Assembly: GCF_004118375.1 (NCBI RefSeq)
Contig: NZ_SDHX01000001.1
Span: 62,001-126,000, forward strand
DNA length: 64,000 nt
DNA from: Oleiharenicola lentus
GTDB taxonomy: Bacteria > Verrucomicrobiota > Verrucomicrobiia > Opitutales > Opitutaceae
Reading direction: 5' to 3'
The position numbers and the translations under genes were made by a program. A model generated the notes under the pieces. That model had not been told where the DNA came from. It did not search any database and saw nothing but the letters and a program-made list of their open reading frames with translations. This document shows, in pieces, positions 25,407 through 34,383 of this stretch (position 1 is its first letter; each line of letters opens with the position of its first letter).

Positions 25407-26717
25407 ATGAAGCCCATTGTTTCCACGCCCTCCCATCTCATCCGCCCGGCCCTCGGGCTGATGCTCCTCGCCCTCGCGGGCGTCGCACGCGCCCAGAGCG
25501 CGTCCGACGAAACCGCCCCCGCCGTTTCGCTGTCCACGCTCGTCAGCGAAATCACGACCAAGAATCCCGAGCGCCAGTTCTATCAGGAGGAAATCGCCGC
25601 CGCCAAAGCCGGGGTGCGCATCTCCTCCCGCCTGAGCGACCCGGAGTTGTCGTTCGACATTGGCCAGAAACGCCTGAAGGACTCCTCTGGCGCCAAGATC
25701 GGCGACGGTGCCGTCTGGTCGGTCTCCGTCACGCAAACCTTTGAATGGCCCGGTCGCCTTTCGCTGCGCAAGGCCATCGCCAATCGGCAGGTCGAATTGG
25801 CCGAACTCGGTGTGGCTCGCTTTGAGAATGCGCTGACGGCCCGTGCCCGCACCCTCGCCTTCGGTCTGTATTCCGCCAATGCCAAGGCTGCGGCCATCCG
25901 CGAGGTTTCCGACCGCTTCTCGGCGCTCAAGGAAACCTTCCTCGCCCGCGATCCGGCTGGGGTCACGCCGCTCTTGGAAACACGGGTAATCGAGGCAAGC
26001 GAACTTGCCCTCCAGCGCCGGGCGACCGAGGCCGAACTGGCGGTGCAGGCGGCGCTGATCGAACTCAACCAATTGCGCGGCGTGGCGGTGGATGCGCCGC
26101 TGCGGGTGGCAGCTCCGGCCCTCGGCTTCACCTCCTTGCCGGCCACCTCTGATCTGCTGGCCGCGGCCCACGAAAAGAATTTCGACTACCGGATGCGGCT
26201 AGTCGAGTTGGAGCAACAGGGGTTCGCCGTCAGCCTCGCGCGCAATGAGCGCTATCCTGGCATCAGCGTTGGTCCCTATCTCTCGCGCGACAACGTCGGC
26301 GACCGCGAGACCATTGTCGGTCTGGGCCTGAGCGTGCCCCTGCCAGTCACCGGTCGCACCGGCGCGGCCGTGGATGTGGCCAACGCCCGCCGCCGGCAGG
26401 CGGAGGCCGCCGTCCTGGTCGCTTTGCGCGAACTCGACCGCGAGGTCATCACGTCAGCCCTGGCATTTGCGACCAAGCTGGCCGAGTCGCGCCGCTGGTC
26501 GCCCGATGCGGTCCATAAATTCCGCGAAGCCGCCGATCTGGCCGACCGCCACTATCGCACAGGCGCAGTGCCCATCGCGACCTACGTCGAGCTGCAGAAC
26601 AGCTACCTCGACGCGGTCGAGGCGCTGTTCGACACCCAAAGCGAAACGCTGGCCGCCGGGCTCAAGGTCCAACAGCTCACCGGCATCGAACTCAACCCCG
26701 TCGAAATCAAGCCATGA
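25407..26717 (+). CDS. CzcC-like outer-membrane efflux protein
   Basis: A TolC/OEP-family protein of 436 residues, the outer-membrane channel of a heavy-metal RND pump. A signal peptide (PALGLMLLALAGVARAQS) precedes two repeated OEP halves with long amphipathic helices (for example LSLRKAIANRQVELAELGVA, and HYRTGAVPIATYVELQNSYL near the end). Its stop overlaps the next start by 4 bp. With the genes at 26714 and 27464 it forms a CBA-type operon. Confidence 0.9.
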   Translation: MKPIVSTPSHLIRPALGLMLLALAGVARAQSASDETAPAVSLSTLVSEITTKNPERQFYQEEIAAAKAGVRISSRLSDPELSFDIGQKRLKDSSGAKIGDGAVWSVSVTQTFEWPGRLSLRKAIANRQVELAELGVARFENALTARARTLAFGLYSANAKAAAIREVSDRFSALKETFLARDPAGVTPLLETRVIEASELALQRRATEAELAVQAALIELNQLRGVAVDAPLRVAAPALGFTSLPATSDLLAAAHEKNFDYRMRLVELEQQGFAVSLARNERYPGISVGPYLSRDNVGDRETIVGLGLSVPLPVTGRTGAAVDVANARRRQAEAAVLVALRELDREVITSALAFATKLAESRRWSPDAVHKFREAADLADRHYRTGAVPIATYVELQNSYLDAVEALFDTQSETLAAGLKVQQLTGIELNPVEIKP

Positions 26718-27424
26718 ACCCGCGTCCTTGGTTTCTAGCCAGTCTGGCCGCCTCGGCTCTCCTGCTTGCCGGCTGCGGCAAAAAAGCATCCTCAGAAGCC
26801 GGGCATGACCATTCCGAACATGCCGAAGGCGAGGAAGGCGGAGAAGGCGGCGTCACCTTCAAGGAAGGCCGCGGGCTCCAACTCTCCCCCGAGGTGATCA
26901 AGGCGCTCGGCCTCGTCACGGCGGAAGCGGAGAATCGCGCGCTTGCCGCGGAACTGAATGTCATCGCCCAGGTTTTTGCGACCACGCCGCGTGTGCTCGC
27001 AAGCACCCATTTGCCCGCCGAACAGGCCGGGCCACTGGAGAAATCCAGCTTCACCGGGGCGAAGCTCGTGCGCATTGATCGCACCGCCGCTTCCGCCACG
27101 CGGCTCGTCGATCTGATTTTCGAGCTGGATTCCCCGGCCGCCCACCAGGTCGGCGATTATGTGACGCTCGCTCTCGCGGTCGAACCCACCACGGTCCTCA
27201 CCGTGCCCCGCTCCGCCGTCCTCGACGGTGCCGCCGGCACCTTCGTTTACGTCGTCAACAGCGGCGCCTACCTGCGCACACCCGTCAAGGTGGGTGCGCG
27301 TTCGGCCGACTTCACCGAAATCACCGACGGCCTCTACGCCGGCGATGTCGTGGTCGTGTCGCCCGTCGATCAGCTCTGGCTGGCCGAGTTGCGTCTCACC
27401 AAGGGCGGCGGCCACAGCCACTGA
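26714..27424 (+). CDS. Unusually short CzcB-like periplasmic adaptor lipoprotein
   Basis: An RND membrane-fusion protein of only 236 residues. The lipobox LAGC is at about residue 21. A His/Glu-rich stretch (HDHSEHAEGEE) follows and then the domain LSPEVIKALGLVTAEAENR. The beta-barrel and membrane-proximal parts are present (VPRSAVLDGAAGTFVYVV, and TDGLYAGDVVV near the end). The lipoyl halves and the helical hairpin between them, about 150 residues in CzcB, are missing. It overlaps czcC-like by 4 bp and precedes czcA-like by 39 bp, so it is part of an intact operon rather than a fragment. Confidence 0.8.
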   Translation: MNPRPWFLASLAASALLLAGCGKKASSEAGHDHSEHAEGEEGGEGGVTFKEGRGLQLSPEVIKALGLVTAEAENRALAAELNVIAQVFATTPRVLASTHLPAEQAGPLEKSSFTGAKLVRIDRTAASATRLVDLIFELDSPAAHQVGDYVTLALAVEPTTVLTVPRSAVLDGAAGTFVYVVNSGAYLRTPVKVGARSADFTEITDGLYAGDVVVVSPVDQLWLAELRLTKGGGHSH

Positions 27425-27463
27425 TCCACTCCACTCCATTTTTTAACTCACTCTTCTTTTTCC

Positions 27464-30400
27464 ATGATCGACAAGATCCTCGAGTTTGCCCTGCGCCAGC
27501 GCGTGTTCGTGCTGCTTGGCGCGGTGGCGCTCCTATTCGTCGGCACCTGGTCGGCCTTGCGGCTGCCCATCGATGCCGTGCCCGACATCACCAACGTCCA
27601 GGTGCAAATCAACACCTCGGTGCCCTCGCTCGCCCCCGAAGAGATCGAAAAGCTCGTCACCTATCCCATCGAGGTGGAAATGGGCGGCATCGAGAAGCTC
27701 CTCGAAGTCCGCTCCATCTCCAAGTTCGGCCTCTCGCAGGTCACGCTGATCTTTCAGGAGGGCACCGACATCTATCGCGCCCGCCAGCTCGCGGGTGAGC
27801 GACTCCAAGCGGTGCTCGATGAACTGCCGCCCGGCGTCACGCCGAAACTCGCGCCGATCACCACCGGTCTCGGCGAAATCTACCACTACACGGTCCGCTA
27901 CAAGGAAGGCTTTAAGGCCTCCCCGGCCGATCCGGTGGATCGACTGCGCGAACTCAAGCTGGCCCAGGACTATATCGTGAAGCCCGCGCTGCGCACCGTG
28001 CCCGGCGTCACGGAGGTCAACACCTCCGGCGGTTACGACAAGCAGATCGTGATCATGCCCAACCCGGCGAAGCTCACCAGCGTGGGCCTCACCGTGGGAG
28101 AGGTGGCCGACATCGTCGCGGAAAACGTGGCCAATGCCGGCGGCTCCGTGGTGGAGAAAGGCGGAGAGGCCGTCACCGTGCGCGCCATCGGCCGCGTCCA
28201 GACGACCGAGGAAATCGGCAATCTACCGATCCGGTTCTCCGGTGCCCGCGTGGGCACGCTGCTCATCAAGGATGTGGCCGATGTCGGCATCGGCTCCGGG
28301 GTTCGCACCGGCTCGGCGACGCACGATGGCGCCGAGGCCGTCCTTGGTTCCGCCCTCATGCTGATCGGCGAAAACAGCCGGCTGGTTTCCGGCCGCGTGC
28401 ATGAGCGCATCCAGGAACTCCAGGCGAAACTGCCCGCCGGCATGGAGGTGGAGACGGTGTATAACCGGACCGACCTCGTAAACGCCACCATCCGCACGGT
28501 GGAAAAGAATCTTCTGGAGGGCGCCATTCTCGTGATCGCGATCCTCATCGGCCTGCTCGGCAACTGGCGCGCGGCCCTGATCGTCGCCACGGCGATCCCG
28601 CTTTCGATGCTCTTTGCGATGACCGGCATGGTCCGCTACGGGGTGTCGGGCAACCTCATGAGCCTCGGCGCGGTGGACTTCGGTCTGATCGTGGACGGAG
28701 CCGTGGTCATGGCGGAGAACGTCGTCCGCATGCTGGCGCATCGCCAGCATCAGCACGGCCGCCTCCTGACCAGGGAGGAACGGCTGCATACCATTCTGAC
28801 CGCCTGCAAACAGGTCGGCACGCCCACGGTCTTCGGCGTGGCGATCATCACCATCGTTTACCTGCCGATGTTCACCCTCACGGGCATCGAAGGAAAGATG
28901 TTCACTCCGATGGCCTTCACCGTGGTCTTCGCCCTCATCGGAGCGCTGATCCTCGCCCTGACCGTGGTGCCGGTGCTGTGCTCGTTTTTCATGACCGCGA
29001 AGGTGAGCGAGGAGGACAACTTCCTCATCCGCTTCGCCAAGCGGCTCTATACGCCGGTGCTGCATTTCAGCCTGCGGATGCGTTGGCTCATGTCCGCCAT
29101 CGGTATCGGCATCTTCGCGGTGTCCATGTGGGTGTTCACGCTCCTCGGTGCCGAGTTCATTCCGCAGCTCGATGAGGGCTCGCTCGCGGCCCAGATGATC
29201 CGCACGACCAGCATCGGGCTTGCACCCTCCATGCAGATGCAGACAGCGGCGGAAAAGCTCATGCTGGAAAAATTCCCGGAGGTGACGCACACCTTCGCGC
29301 GCGTCGGCACTTCCGAAGTGGCGACTGACCCGATGGGCGTGAACGTGGGCGACAGCTACATCATGCTCAAGCAGCCCTCTGAATGGCGCAAGATCGACGG
29401 CCGCACCATCACGAAGGACGAACTGACCAACCTGATGTCGAAGGAGCTGGCCGTGCATTTCCCCGGCCAGAGCTACCTCTTCTCCCAGCCGATTGAGCTG
29501 CGCTTCAACGAACTGCTCTCGGGCAGCCGCGCGGACATCGCCATCAAGGTCTTCGGCGATGATTACGACACGCTTGAAAAGGTCGCGGGCGAGGTCCGCG
29601 AGATCGTGGAAAAGATCCCCGGTGCCGCCGATGTGGAGTTCGATGCGGCGGGCAAGGCACCTGTGCTCCAGGTGGTGCTCAACCGGCAGGCGATGACCCG
29701 CTACAACGTCCACGCCGACGAGGTGAACAAAGTCATCGAAACCGCGTTTGCCGGCGTGGAGGGCGGCGTGATCGTGGACGGCAACCGCCGCTACCCGATC
29801 ATCACCCGCCTGCCGGAGTCGGCGCGACAGGACTTCGCCAACGTCGCGAATCTCCCCGTCCGCACGACCGATGGCGGCGTGGTCACGCTCGGCCAGGTGG
29901 CTGACGTATCCATGACCGAGAGCGTCAACACCATCAGCCGCGAAGCGTTTCAACGCCGCATGGCCATCCAGGTCAACCTGCGCGGTCGCGACGTGCAGAG
30001 CTTTGTGCTGGAGGCGCAACAAAAGATCGGTGACGGGGTAAAGATGCCAGAGGGTTACTTTGTCGAATACGGCGGCGCCTTTAAGAATCTGCAAGAGGCC
30101 CGCACGCGTCTCGCGATCGTGGTGCCGGCGGCGCTTGCCCTCATCTTCCTGCTCATCTTCATGGCCTTTGGCAGCGTGCGTCAGGCCTTGATCGTTTACA
30201 CCGGTATCCCGCTCGCCGTGACCGGCGGTGTTTTTGCCCTCTGGCTGCGCGACCTGCCGTTTTCGATCTCGGCGGCGGTCGGCTTCATCGCGCTCTCCGG
30301 CGTGGCGGTGCTCAACGGCGTCATGATGATCTCCTTCATCAACCAGCTCCGCGAGGAGGGAAGGAACGTCCGCGATGCTGTCATCGAAGGCGCGCTGACC

Positions 30401-30640
30401 CGCCTCCGGCCCGTGCTCATGACCGCGCTCGTCGCCGCCCTCGGCTTCGTGCCGATGGCTCTGGCCAGCGGATCTGGCGCGGAAGTCCAGCGCCCCATCG
30501 CGACCGTCGTCATCGGCGGCATCATCACGGCGACCTTCCTGACGCTCGTGCTGCTGCCGACGCTCTACTGCTGGTTCGAGCGCGACAACCGGCCCACCCG
30601 TTCCGTCAACCCCGCAACCCCCAACGAAGGACACACTTGA
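27464..30640 (+). CDS. CzcA-like heavy-metal RND efflux pump (HME-RND)
   Basis: A proton-driven inner-membrane pump of 1058 residues. The TM4 motif VDFGLIVDGAVVMAENVVR carries Asp405, Asp411 and Glu418, matching D402, D408 and E415 of CzcA; this D-D-E pattern marks divalent-cation (Co/Zn/Cd/Ni) exporters. The N-terminal DAVPDITNVQVQINT and the second repeat half (ALIFLLIFMAFGSVRQALIV) are standard. It probably exports zinc, cadmium or cobalt across the envelope with the adaptor and channel encoded upstream. The next gene starts within its stop codon. Confidence 0.95.
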   Translation: MIDKILEFALRQRVFVLLGAVALLFVGTWSALRLPIDAVPDITNVQVQINTSVPSLAPEEIEKLVTYPIEVEMGGIEKLLEVRSISKFGLSQVTLIFQEGTDIYRARQLAGERLQAVLDELPPGVTPKLAPITTGLGEIYHYTVRYKEGFKASPADPVDRLRELKLAQDYIVKPALRTVPGVTEVNTSGGYDKQIVIMPNPAKLTSVGLTVGEVADIVAENVANAGGSVVEKGGEAVTVRAIGRVQTTEEIGNLPIRFSGARVGTLLIKDVADVGIGSGVRTGSATHDGAEAVLGSALMLIGENSRLVSGRVHERIQELQAKLPAGMEVETVYNRTDLVNATIRTVEKNLLEGAILVIAILIGLLGNWRAALIVATAIPLSMLFAMTGMVRYGVSGNLMSLGAVDFGLIVDGAVVMAENVVRMLAHRQHQHGRLLTREERLHTILTACKQVGTPTVFGVAIITIVYLPMFTLTGIEGKMFTPMAFTVVFALIGALILALTVVPVLCSFFMTAKVSEEDNFLIRFAKRLYTPVLHFSLRMRWLMSAIGIGIFAVSMWVFTLLGAEFIPQLDEGSLAAQMIRTTSIGLAPSMQMQTAAEKLMLEKFPEVTHTFARVGTSEVATDPMGVNVGDSYIMLKQPSEWRKIDGRTITKDELTNLMSKELAVHFPGQSYLFSQPIELRFNELLSGSRADIAIKVFGDDYDTLEKVAGEVREIVEKIPGAADVEFDAAGKAPVLQVVLNRQAMTRYNVHADEVNKVIETAFAGVEGGVIVDGNRRYPIITRLPESARQDFANVANLPVRTTDGGVVTLGQVADVSMTESVNTISREAFQRRMAIQVNLRGRDVQSFVLEAQQKIGDGVKMPEGYFVEYGGAFKNLQEARTRLAIVVPAALALIFLLIFMAFGSVRQALIVYTGIPLAVTGGVFALWLRDLPFSISAAVGFIALSGVAVLNGVMMISFINQLREEGRNVRDAVIEGALTRLRPVLMTALVAALGFVPMALASGSGAEVQRPIATVVIGGIITATFLTLVLLPTLYCWFERDNRPTRSVNPATPNEGHT

Positions 30641-31044
30641 AAATCCTCCCGTGGCTCTTGCTTCTCGGCGTGCTCGGCCTGACCGGCTGTGCCACGCCCT
30701 TCCGGGCTCCGTCCGATGTGGCCCATATCAAGCTCGGACGCGGCGACTCACCGGTCGTTCGCGTCGAGAAAATCTGGCTGGAGCGGAAGGGCGGGGCCCT
30801 GGTCGTCAGGGGTTACATCATCAAGCGCCTGGAGGCCGAGGACACGACCCAGACCCACCTGGATGTCACGCTCTATGATTCCGCGGGCGCGGTGCTTCGC
30901 CGCACCGTGGAGCACTTTGAACCACGCCAGATTCCGCGCCGCTACCGGCGGCCCGACTACGCGAGCTACAGCGTGCCGCTCGATCCACTTCCGAGCGGCA
31001 CGGTGCGCATCGAAGTTCGTGCCCACGAAGGCAACCACTCCTGA
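30637..31044 (+). CDS. Small lipoprotein of the efflux operon (paralogue at 49655)
   Basis: A 135-residue lipoprotein: signal ILPWLLLLGVLGLTGCATPF with lipobox LTGC. The start is TTG at 30637, sharing TTGA with the czcA-like stop. GAAGGA lies about 8 bases upstream, an unusually clear Shine-Dalgarno for this region, which supports that start. The body is a beta-rich domain (VEKIWLERKGGALVVRGYI, then THLDVTLYDSAGAVLRRT). A close paralogue is encoded at 49655-50110 beside the copper genes. Function unknown; duplication with both pumps suggests an envelope role in metal efflux. Confidence 0.7.
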   Translation: MKILPWLLLLGVLGLTGCATPFRAPSDVAHIKLGRGDSPVVRVEKIWLERKGGALVVRGYIIKRLEAEDTTQTHLDVTLYDSAGAVLRRTVEHFEPRQIPRRYRRPDYASYSVPLDPLPSGTVRIEVRAHEGNHS

Positions 31045-31067
31045 ATCCCAACCCCTGTTATCCATCC

Positions 31068-31529
31068 ATGAAAACCATCCGCAACCTCACCCTCCTGTTC
31101 CTCGCCGCCGTGGCCTCGGCCACGGCGCTTCTCGCCAAGCCGATCCCCGGTCCCAAGGGCGGCAAGATCGTCACCACCGAAGCCCCGCACGTCGAGCTGT
31201 TCGTCGCCGCGGATCGCACGGTGGTCGTGTCGTTCTACGACAAAGACCTCAAGCCCGTGGCCCCCGCCGCCCAAGTCGTCTCCGCCGTGGCCGAGGCCAA
31301 GAGCGGCAAGGTGAACCTGTCCTTCGCCACCAAGGACGGCGCGCTTGTCTCCTCCGGCCCGATGCCCGAGGGCGACGGCTATCGCGTCGTCCTTCAGGTG
31401 AAGGACGACGCCCAGGCCAAACCGAAAAACTACCGCATCGAGTTCCACGACGAAGTGTGCGGCGAGTGCAAGCGTGCCGAATACGCCTGCATCTGCGACG
31501 ATGCCGGCGGCGACAAGCACGATCACTGA
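31068..31529 (+). CDS. Putative periplasmic metal-binding protein
   Basis: A 153-residue exported protein. The signal peptide ends near SATALLAKP. The core contains VELFVAADRTVVVSFYDKDL and a later VVLQVKDDAQ, a beta-sandwich-like pattern. The C-terminus is Cys/His/Asp-rich (EVCGECKRAEYACICDDAGG, then DKHDH), suitable for binding a transition metal. It is 24 bp after the small lipoprotein gene and in the same operon. The core is loosely similar to the product encoded at 32557-32988. I do not know a family name for it. Confidence 0.6.
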   Translation: MKTIRNLTLLFLAAVASATALLAKPIPGPKGGKIVTTEAPHVELFVAADRTVVVSFYDKDLKPVAPAAQVVSAVAEAKSGKVNLSFATKDGALVSSGPMPEGDGYRVVLQVKDDAQAKPKNYRIEFHDEVCGECKRAEYACICDDAGGDKHDH

Positions 31530-31543
31530 GGAGAAACCCATCA

Positions 31544-31888
31544 GTGAAAACCATCGTGGCATTCATCCGCCCCTCGAAAGAGGAGCCTGTGCGGGAGGCC
31601 CTGCACGATCTCAAGGGTGTGTCTGGCGCCAGCTTCTCCGATGTTCGCGGTTTTGGCCGTGGCCGTGGCCACGAGCACAGCCCGGGATCATCGGATGAAG
31701 CGGTCGTCGGCACGCTGCCCAAGGTCCGCGTGGACGTGATGGTCTCAGCCGATCACGCCGCTGCGGTCGCCGGCGCAATCGCTGCGGCGGCGAGGACCGG
31801 CAACCGGGGTGACGGCAAGGTCTATGTCCTGCCTGTCGAGTCCGCGTTGCGCATCAGCACCGGCGAAATCGGAGCCTCCGCCCTATGA
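31544..31888 (+). CDS. P-II-like signalling protein of the metal-resistance operon
   Basis: A 114-residue protein from a GTG start at 31544, with GAGGAG about 10 bases upstream. It has the P-II fold signature: MKTIVAFIRPSKEEPVREAL, the T-loop region VRGFGRGRGHEHSP, and GDGKVYVLPVESALRISTGE. The T-loop tyrosine used for uridylylation is absent, and the loop holds His residues instead. P-II-like proteins of this type occur beside metal RND pumps and may sense metal or control the pump. It is the last gene before a strong terminator. Confidence 0.85.
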   Translation: MKTIVAFIRPSKEEPVREALHDLKGVSGASFSDVRGFGRGRGHEHSPGSSDEAVVGTLPKVRVDVMVSADHAAAVAGAIAAAARTGNRGDGKVYVLPVESALRISTGEIGASAL

Positions 31889-31940
31889 AACATCCCTTCC
31901 GGCCAGGTCATGGCCGGTGATCAGTAGGTTGCTAGTGCGA

Positions 31941-31976
31941 GATGCGGCCGGGCGCAGTCTTCCCGGCCGCATCTTT
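31941..31976 (+). terminator. Rho-independent terminator of the czc-like operon
   Basis: GATGCGGCCGGG (31941-31952) pairs perfectly with CCCGGCCGCATC (31962-31973) around a 9-base loop, followed by TTT. A smaller hairpin, CCGGCCA-GGTCA-TGGCCGG at 31899-31917, lies just before it. Together they close the operon that begins at 25407 or 24878. Confidence 0.8.
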
Positions 31977-32101
31977 CCCCAAGCCCAATCCAAGTCCCAT
32001 GTAATCCCCATCCCCCAAGTCCGGCCGCCCCTCGGAGGCCGCATCGGACCGAAACCTCAACCGCGAAACACCGGGCATCCGGCCGGTCAATCGCTGCTCC
32101 C

Positions 32102-32557
32102 ATGAAAATCCAACTGCCCCTGTTCCTCGCACTGAGCCTTAGTGTGCTCAACGGCTGTGCCAGCCAAGCCCATCGCCAAACCGCATTGACCGCGACCCGT
32201 TACGGCGCGCCGCCGGAGGTCGTTCGCAAGATGGAGCGCGGTGATCGACTGGCGCTCGCCGACCTTGGCCTCCTGGCGCAGGCCCATGTTCCGGACGACG
32301 ACGTGCTGGCTTACATGCGACAGACAAACGTCTCCTACCGGCTCAAGACCGCTGAGATCGATCAGTTGCGGGCGCAGGGAGTGTCGGATCGCATCATCGA
32401 CTACCTGCTTACCACGCCAGTCCGGGTTGTCCGTCCCTTCCGCGGTTACGTCCGGGGCCGAGCTTGGTATCACGGCTTCGGGCACGGAGGATTCGGGCAT
32501 GGCTACTACGGGCACGGATTCGGCCATGGCCGCTCACATCATGGAGGGCGTCACTGA
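32102..32557 (+). CDS. Lipoprotein with a His/Gly-rich C-terminal tail
   Basis: A 151-residue lipoprotein with lipobox LNGC in the signal (LFLALSLSVLNGC). The middle is helical (PPEVVRKMERGDRLALADLG, then VSDRIIDYLLTTP). The last 30 residues are almost only Gly, His, Tyr, Phe and Arg (YHGFGHGGFGHGYYGHGFGH), a likely metal-binding tail for nickel, zinc or copper. Its stop overlaps the next start by one base. Family unknown. Confidence 0.65.
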   Translation: MKIQLPLFLALSLSVLNGCASQAHRQTALTATRYGAPPEVVRKMERGDRLALADLGLLAQAHVPDDDVLAYMRQTNVSYRLKTAEIDQLRAQGVSDRIIDYLLTTPVRVVRPFRGYVRGRAWYHGFGHGGFGHGYYGHGFGHGRSHHGGRH

Positions 32558-32988
32558 TGAAAACCATGACCATGCTTCTCGCGAGTTTGCTGCTCCCAGC
32601 CGTCATCACGGCCGCAGATCCCGCCCCCAAGGCTGCGCCTGAGGTCAAAGCCAAGGCCAAGAAGGAACAGGTGTATGAGTTGCCGAAAACAGGCAAAAAC
32701 CTTCAGCGCGGCAGCGCGGGCTGGATCAATGTCGAGGCCTCCGGCACACGCCTCATCGTCAAGTTTTTCGACGCCAAGAAAAAGCCCGCGATTCCCGATG
32801 TGGAACGGGGATTCGCCCGGTTCCAGTTTGCCTCCAAGAATCCGGAACGGGCGCCGCTGCATCGCGAAGGAGAGACCCTGGTGTCCACGGCAACCGTGCG
32901 TCCACCGCACAATTTCCTCGTGATTCTCAGCCTCTTCCGCAGCGGGGAGGCGGAGTCGGCGGAATCCTACACCTTCAAATATCCGTGA
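32557..32988 (+). CDS. Small exported protein of unknown function
   Basis: A 143-residue protein started at the ATG at 32557 that shares TGATG with the previous stop. The signal peptide is MTMLLASLLLPAVITAA, then a Lys/Ala-rich linker. The core has GWINVEASGTRLIVKFFDAK and later NFLVILSLFRSGEA, resembling the core of the protein encoded at 31068. It is followed one base later by a TolC-family gene, so it belongs to that short operon. Confidence 0.6.
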   Translation: MKTMTMLLASLLLPAVITAADPAPKAAPEVKAKAKKEQVYELPKTGKNLQRGSAGWINVEASGTRLIVKFFDAKKKPAIPDVERGFARFQFASKNPERAPLHREGETLVSTATVRPPHNFLVILSLFRSGEAESAESYTFKYP

Positions 32989-32989
32989 C

Positions 32990-34366
32990 ATGAGACGCCG
33001 TATCCTTTCCACATCGCTGGCCCTGCTGACGCTCATGAGTGCGTTGCCTTCATTGCGTGCGGCGGACGGGCCGGCAACGCCCCTCACCTTGGAGCAGGCG
33101 CTCGCCGAGGCACTTGAACACAACTTCGCGATCCGCCAGGCCCGCGAGCAGATTCGCCAACAGGAAGGCGTGGTCACGCAGGTGACGGCCGCCGCCCTGC
33201 CCGGGGTTTCCGCTGCCGCGAATTTCCAGAAAAGCTCAACCCAAACGATCCTTAGCGGTGCCACTCCGGGACGGACGTTGCCTGTCTTCGTGCCATCCGG
33301 GCGCTACTGGCGGATGAGCATCACAGCACGCCAGAACCTCTATGCCGGCGGAGGTATCCGCGCCACCGTGAAGGAGGCGACTCTCTCCCGGGACGCGGCC
33401 ACGTTGCAGCTCAAAGCGACGATTGACGGGGCGCTGCTAGATGTCCGCCTGAAGTTTTACGCCATCCTGCTGGCCAGAGCGCAGATTGCCGTCGAGGAAC
33501 AGAACCTCGGCGTCCTGGAACATCAGTTGCGTGATGTAAATGTGCGGTTTGAGGTCGGTTCCGTTTCAAACTTCGAGCGCCTGCGCGCCGAGGTCGCAGT
33601 GGCGAATGCCCGCGCGCCTCTCATCAAGGCCCGCAACGACCATCGGCTGGCCATTGAGGAGCTGCGCCGGGCTGTGGGCCGCGCCGATGTCCGTCCAGCC
33701 GTTCCCACGGGCCGCAGCCTCGAAGTGGTGGGCGAACTACCGGCAGAGGTGCTGGAAATCGAGCTTCCGTCAGCCCTGGCCCGCGCGAGGACGCAACGTC
33801 CCGAGTTGCATCGCTTGGCCCGTCTGGTCGAGGCGGCTGAGGGCGGCGTCAACATCGCCCGCGCGGGTTTTTTGCCGACCCTGGCGGTGAGCGCAGATGC
33901 CGAACTGCGCAAAGGCCCCTCGGAAAAGTTCTCCGATTCGCTGCGCGGCTGGCGCGCAGGAGCGCAAGGCGGTTGGAACGTGGCGAGTCGCGCCACGGCC
34001 GGGCGGGTGAAGCAGGCGGAGTCCCTGGTGGAACAGGCCCAGCTCGCCCGAGAGGAGACCGAACTGGCCGTGCAAGTAGAAGTCCGACGGGCCGTCGCCG
34101 CTCTCACCCAAGCCAATGAATTGGTCACGGCGACGCGCAAATCGGTCGAGCAGGCCGAGGAGGCGCTGCGCGTTGCTGAGGAACGCTTCAAGGCCGGCAC
34201 TTCCACCCAACTTGAGCTGCTGCAAGCGCAGTCGGCCCTGACTGTGGCCCGCACCAGCCGGCTCCGCGCCGACTACTCGCACAGCGTCGCCGTCGCCCAG
34301 CTGCGCCGGGCGATGGGGGATTCGGAGATGGAGTATGCCGAGAACCCCGCAGCCGAGGGCACCTGA
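32990..34366 (+). CDS. TolC-family outer-membrane channel without an adjacent pump
   Basis: An OEP/TolC-family protein of 458 residues with a signal peptide (LSTSLALLTLMSALPSLRAA). Long helical repeats are typical (LTLEQALAEALEHNFAIRQA, and VAEERFKAGTSTQLELLQAQ near the end). Unlike the other two channels in the island, it has no adaptor or RND gene immediately after it; the next gene is a sulfatase. It may serve the P-type ATPase region or pair with one of the two RND pumps. Confidence 0.85.
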   Translation: MRRRILSTSLALLTLMSALPSLRAADGPATPLTLEQALAEALEHNFAIRQAREQIRQQEGVVTQVTAAALPGVSAAANFQKSSTQTILSGATPGRTLPVFVPSGRYWRMSITARQNLYAGGGIRATVKEATLSRDAATLQLKATIDGALLDVRLKFYAILLARAQIAVEEQNLGVLEHQLRDVNVRFEVGSVSNFERLRAEVAVANARAPLIKARNDHRLAIEELRRAVGRADVRPAVPTGRSLEVVGELPAEVLEIELPSALARARTQRPELHRLARLVEAAEGGVNIARAGFLPTLAVSADAELRKGPSEKFSDSLRGWRAGAQGGWNVASRATAGRVKQAESLVEQAQLAREETELAVQVEVRRAVAALTQANELVTATRKSVEQAEEALRVAEERFKAGTSTQLELLQAQSALTVARTSRLRADYSHSVAVAQLRRAMGDSEMEYAENPAAEGT

Positions 34367-34383
34367 GCCAATCCCCTGATTCC

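Noticed and set aside
28223..30634. An 803-codon open frame antisense to the CzcA-like gene
   Set aside because: His/Asp/Arg-rich shadow of a well-defined pump; the same happens at 46048-48465 against the CusA-like gene.
30689..31888. A 399-codon reading of the P-II-like gene
   Set aside because: The first 285 codons run across two other genes out of frame; the GTG at 31544 with a good Shine-Dalgarno is the real start.
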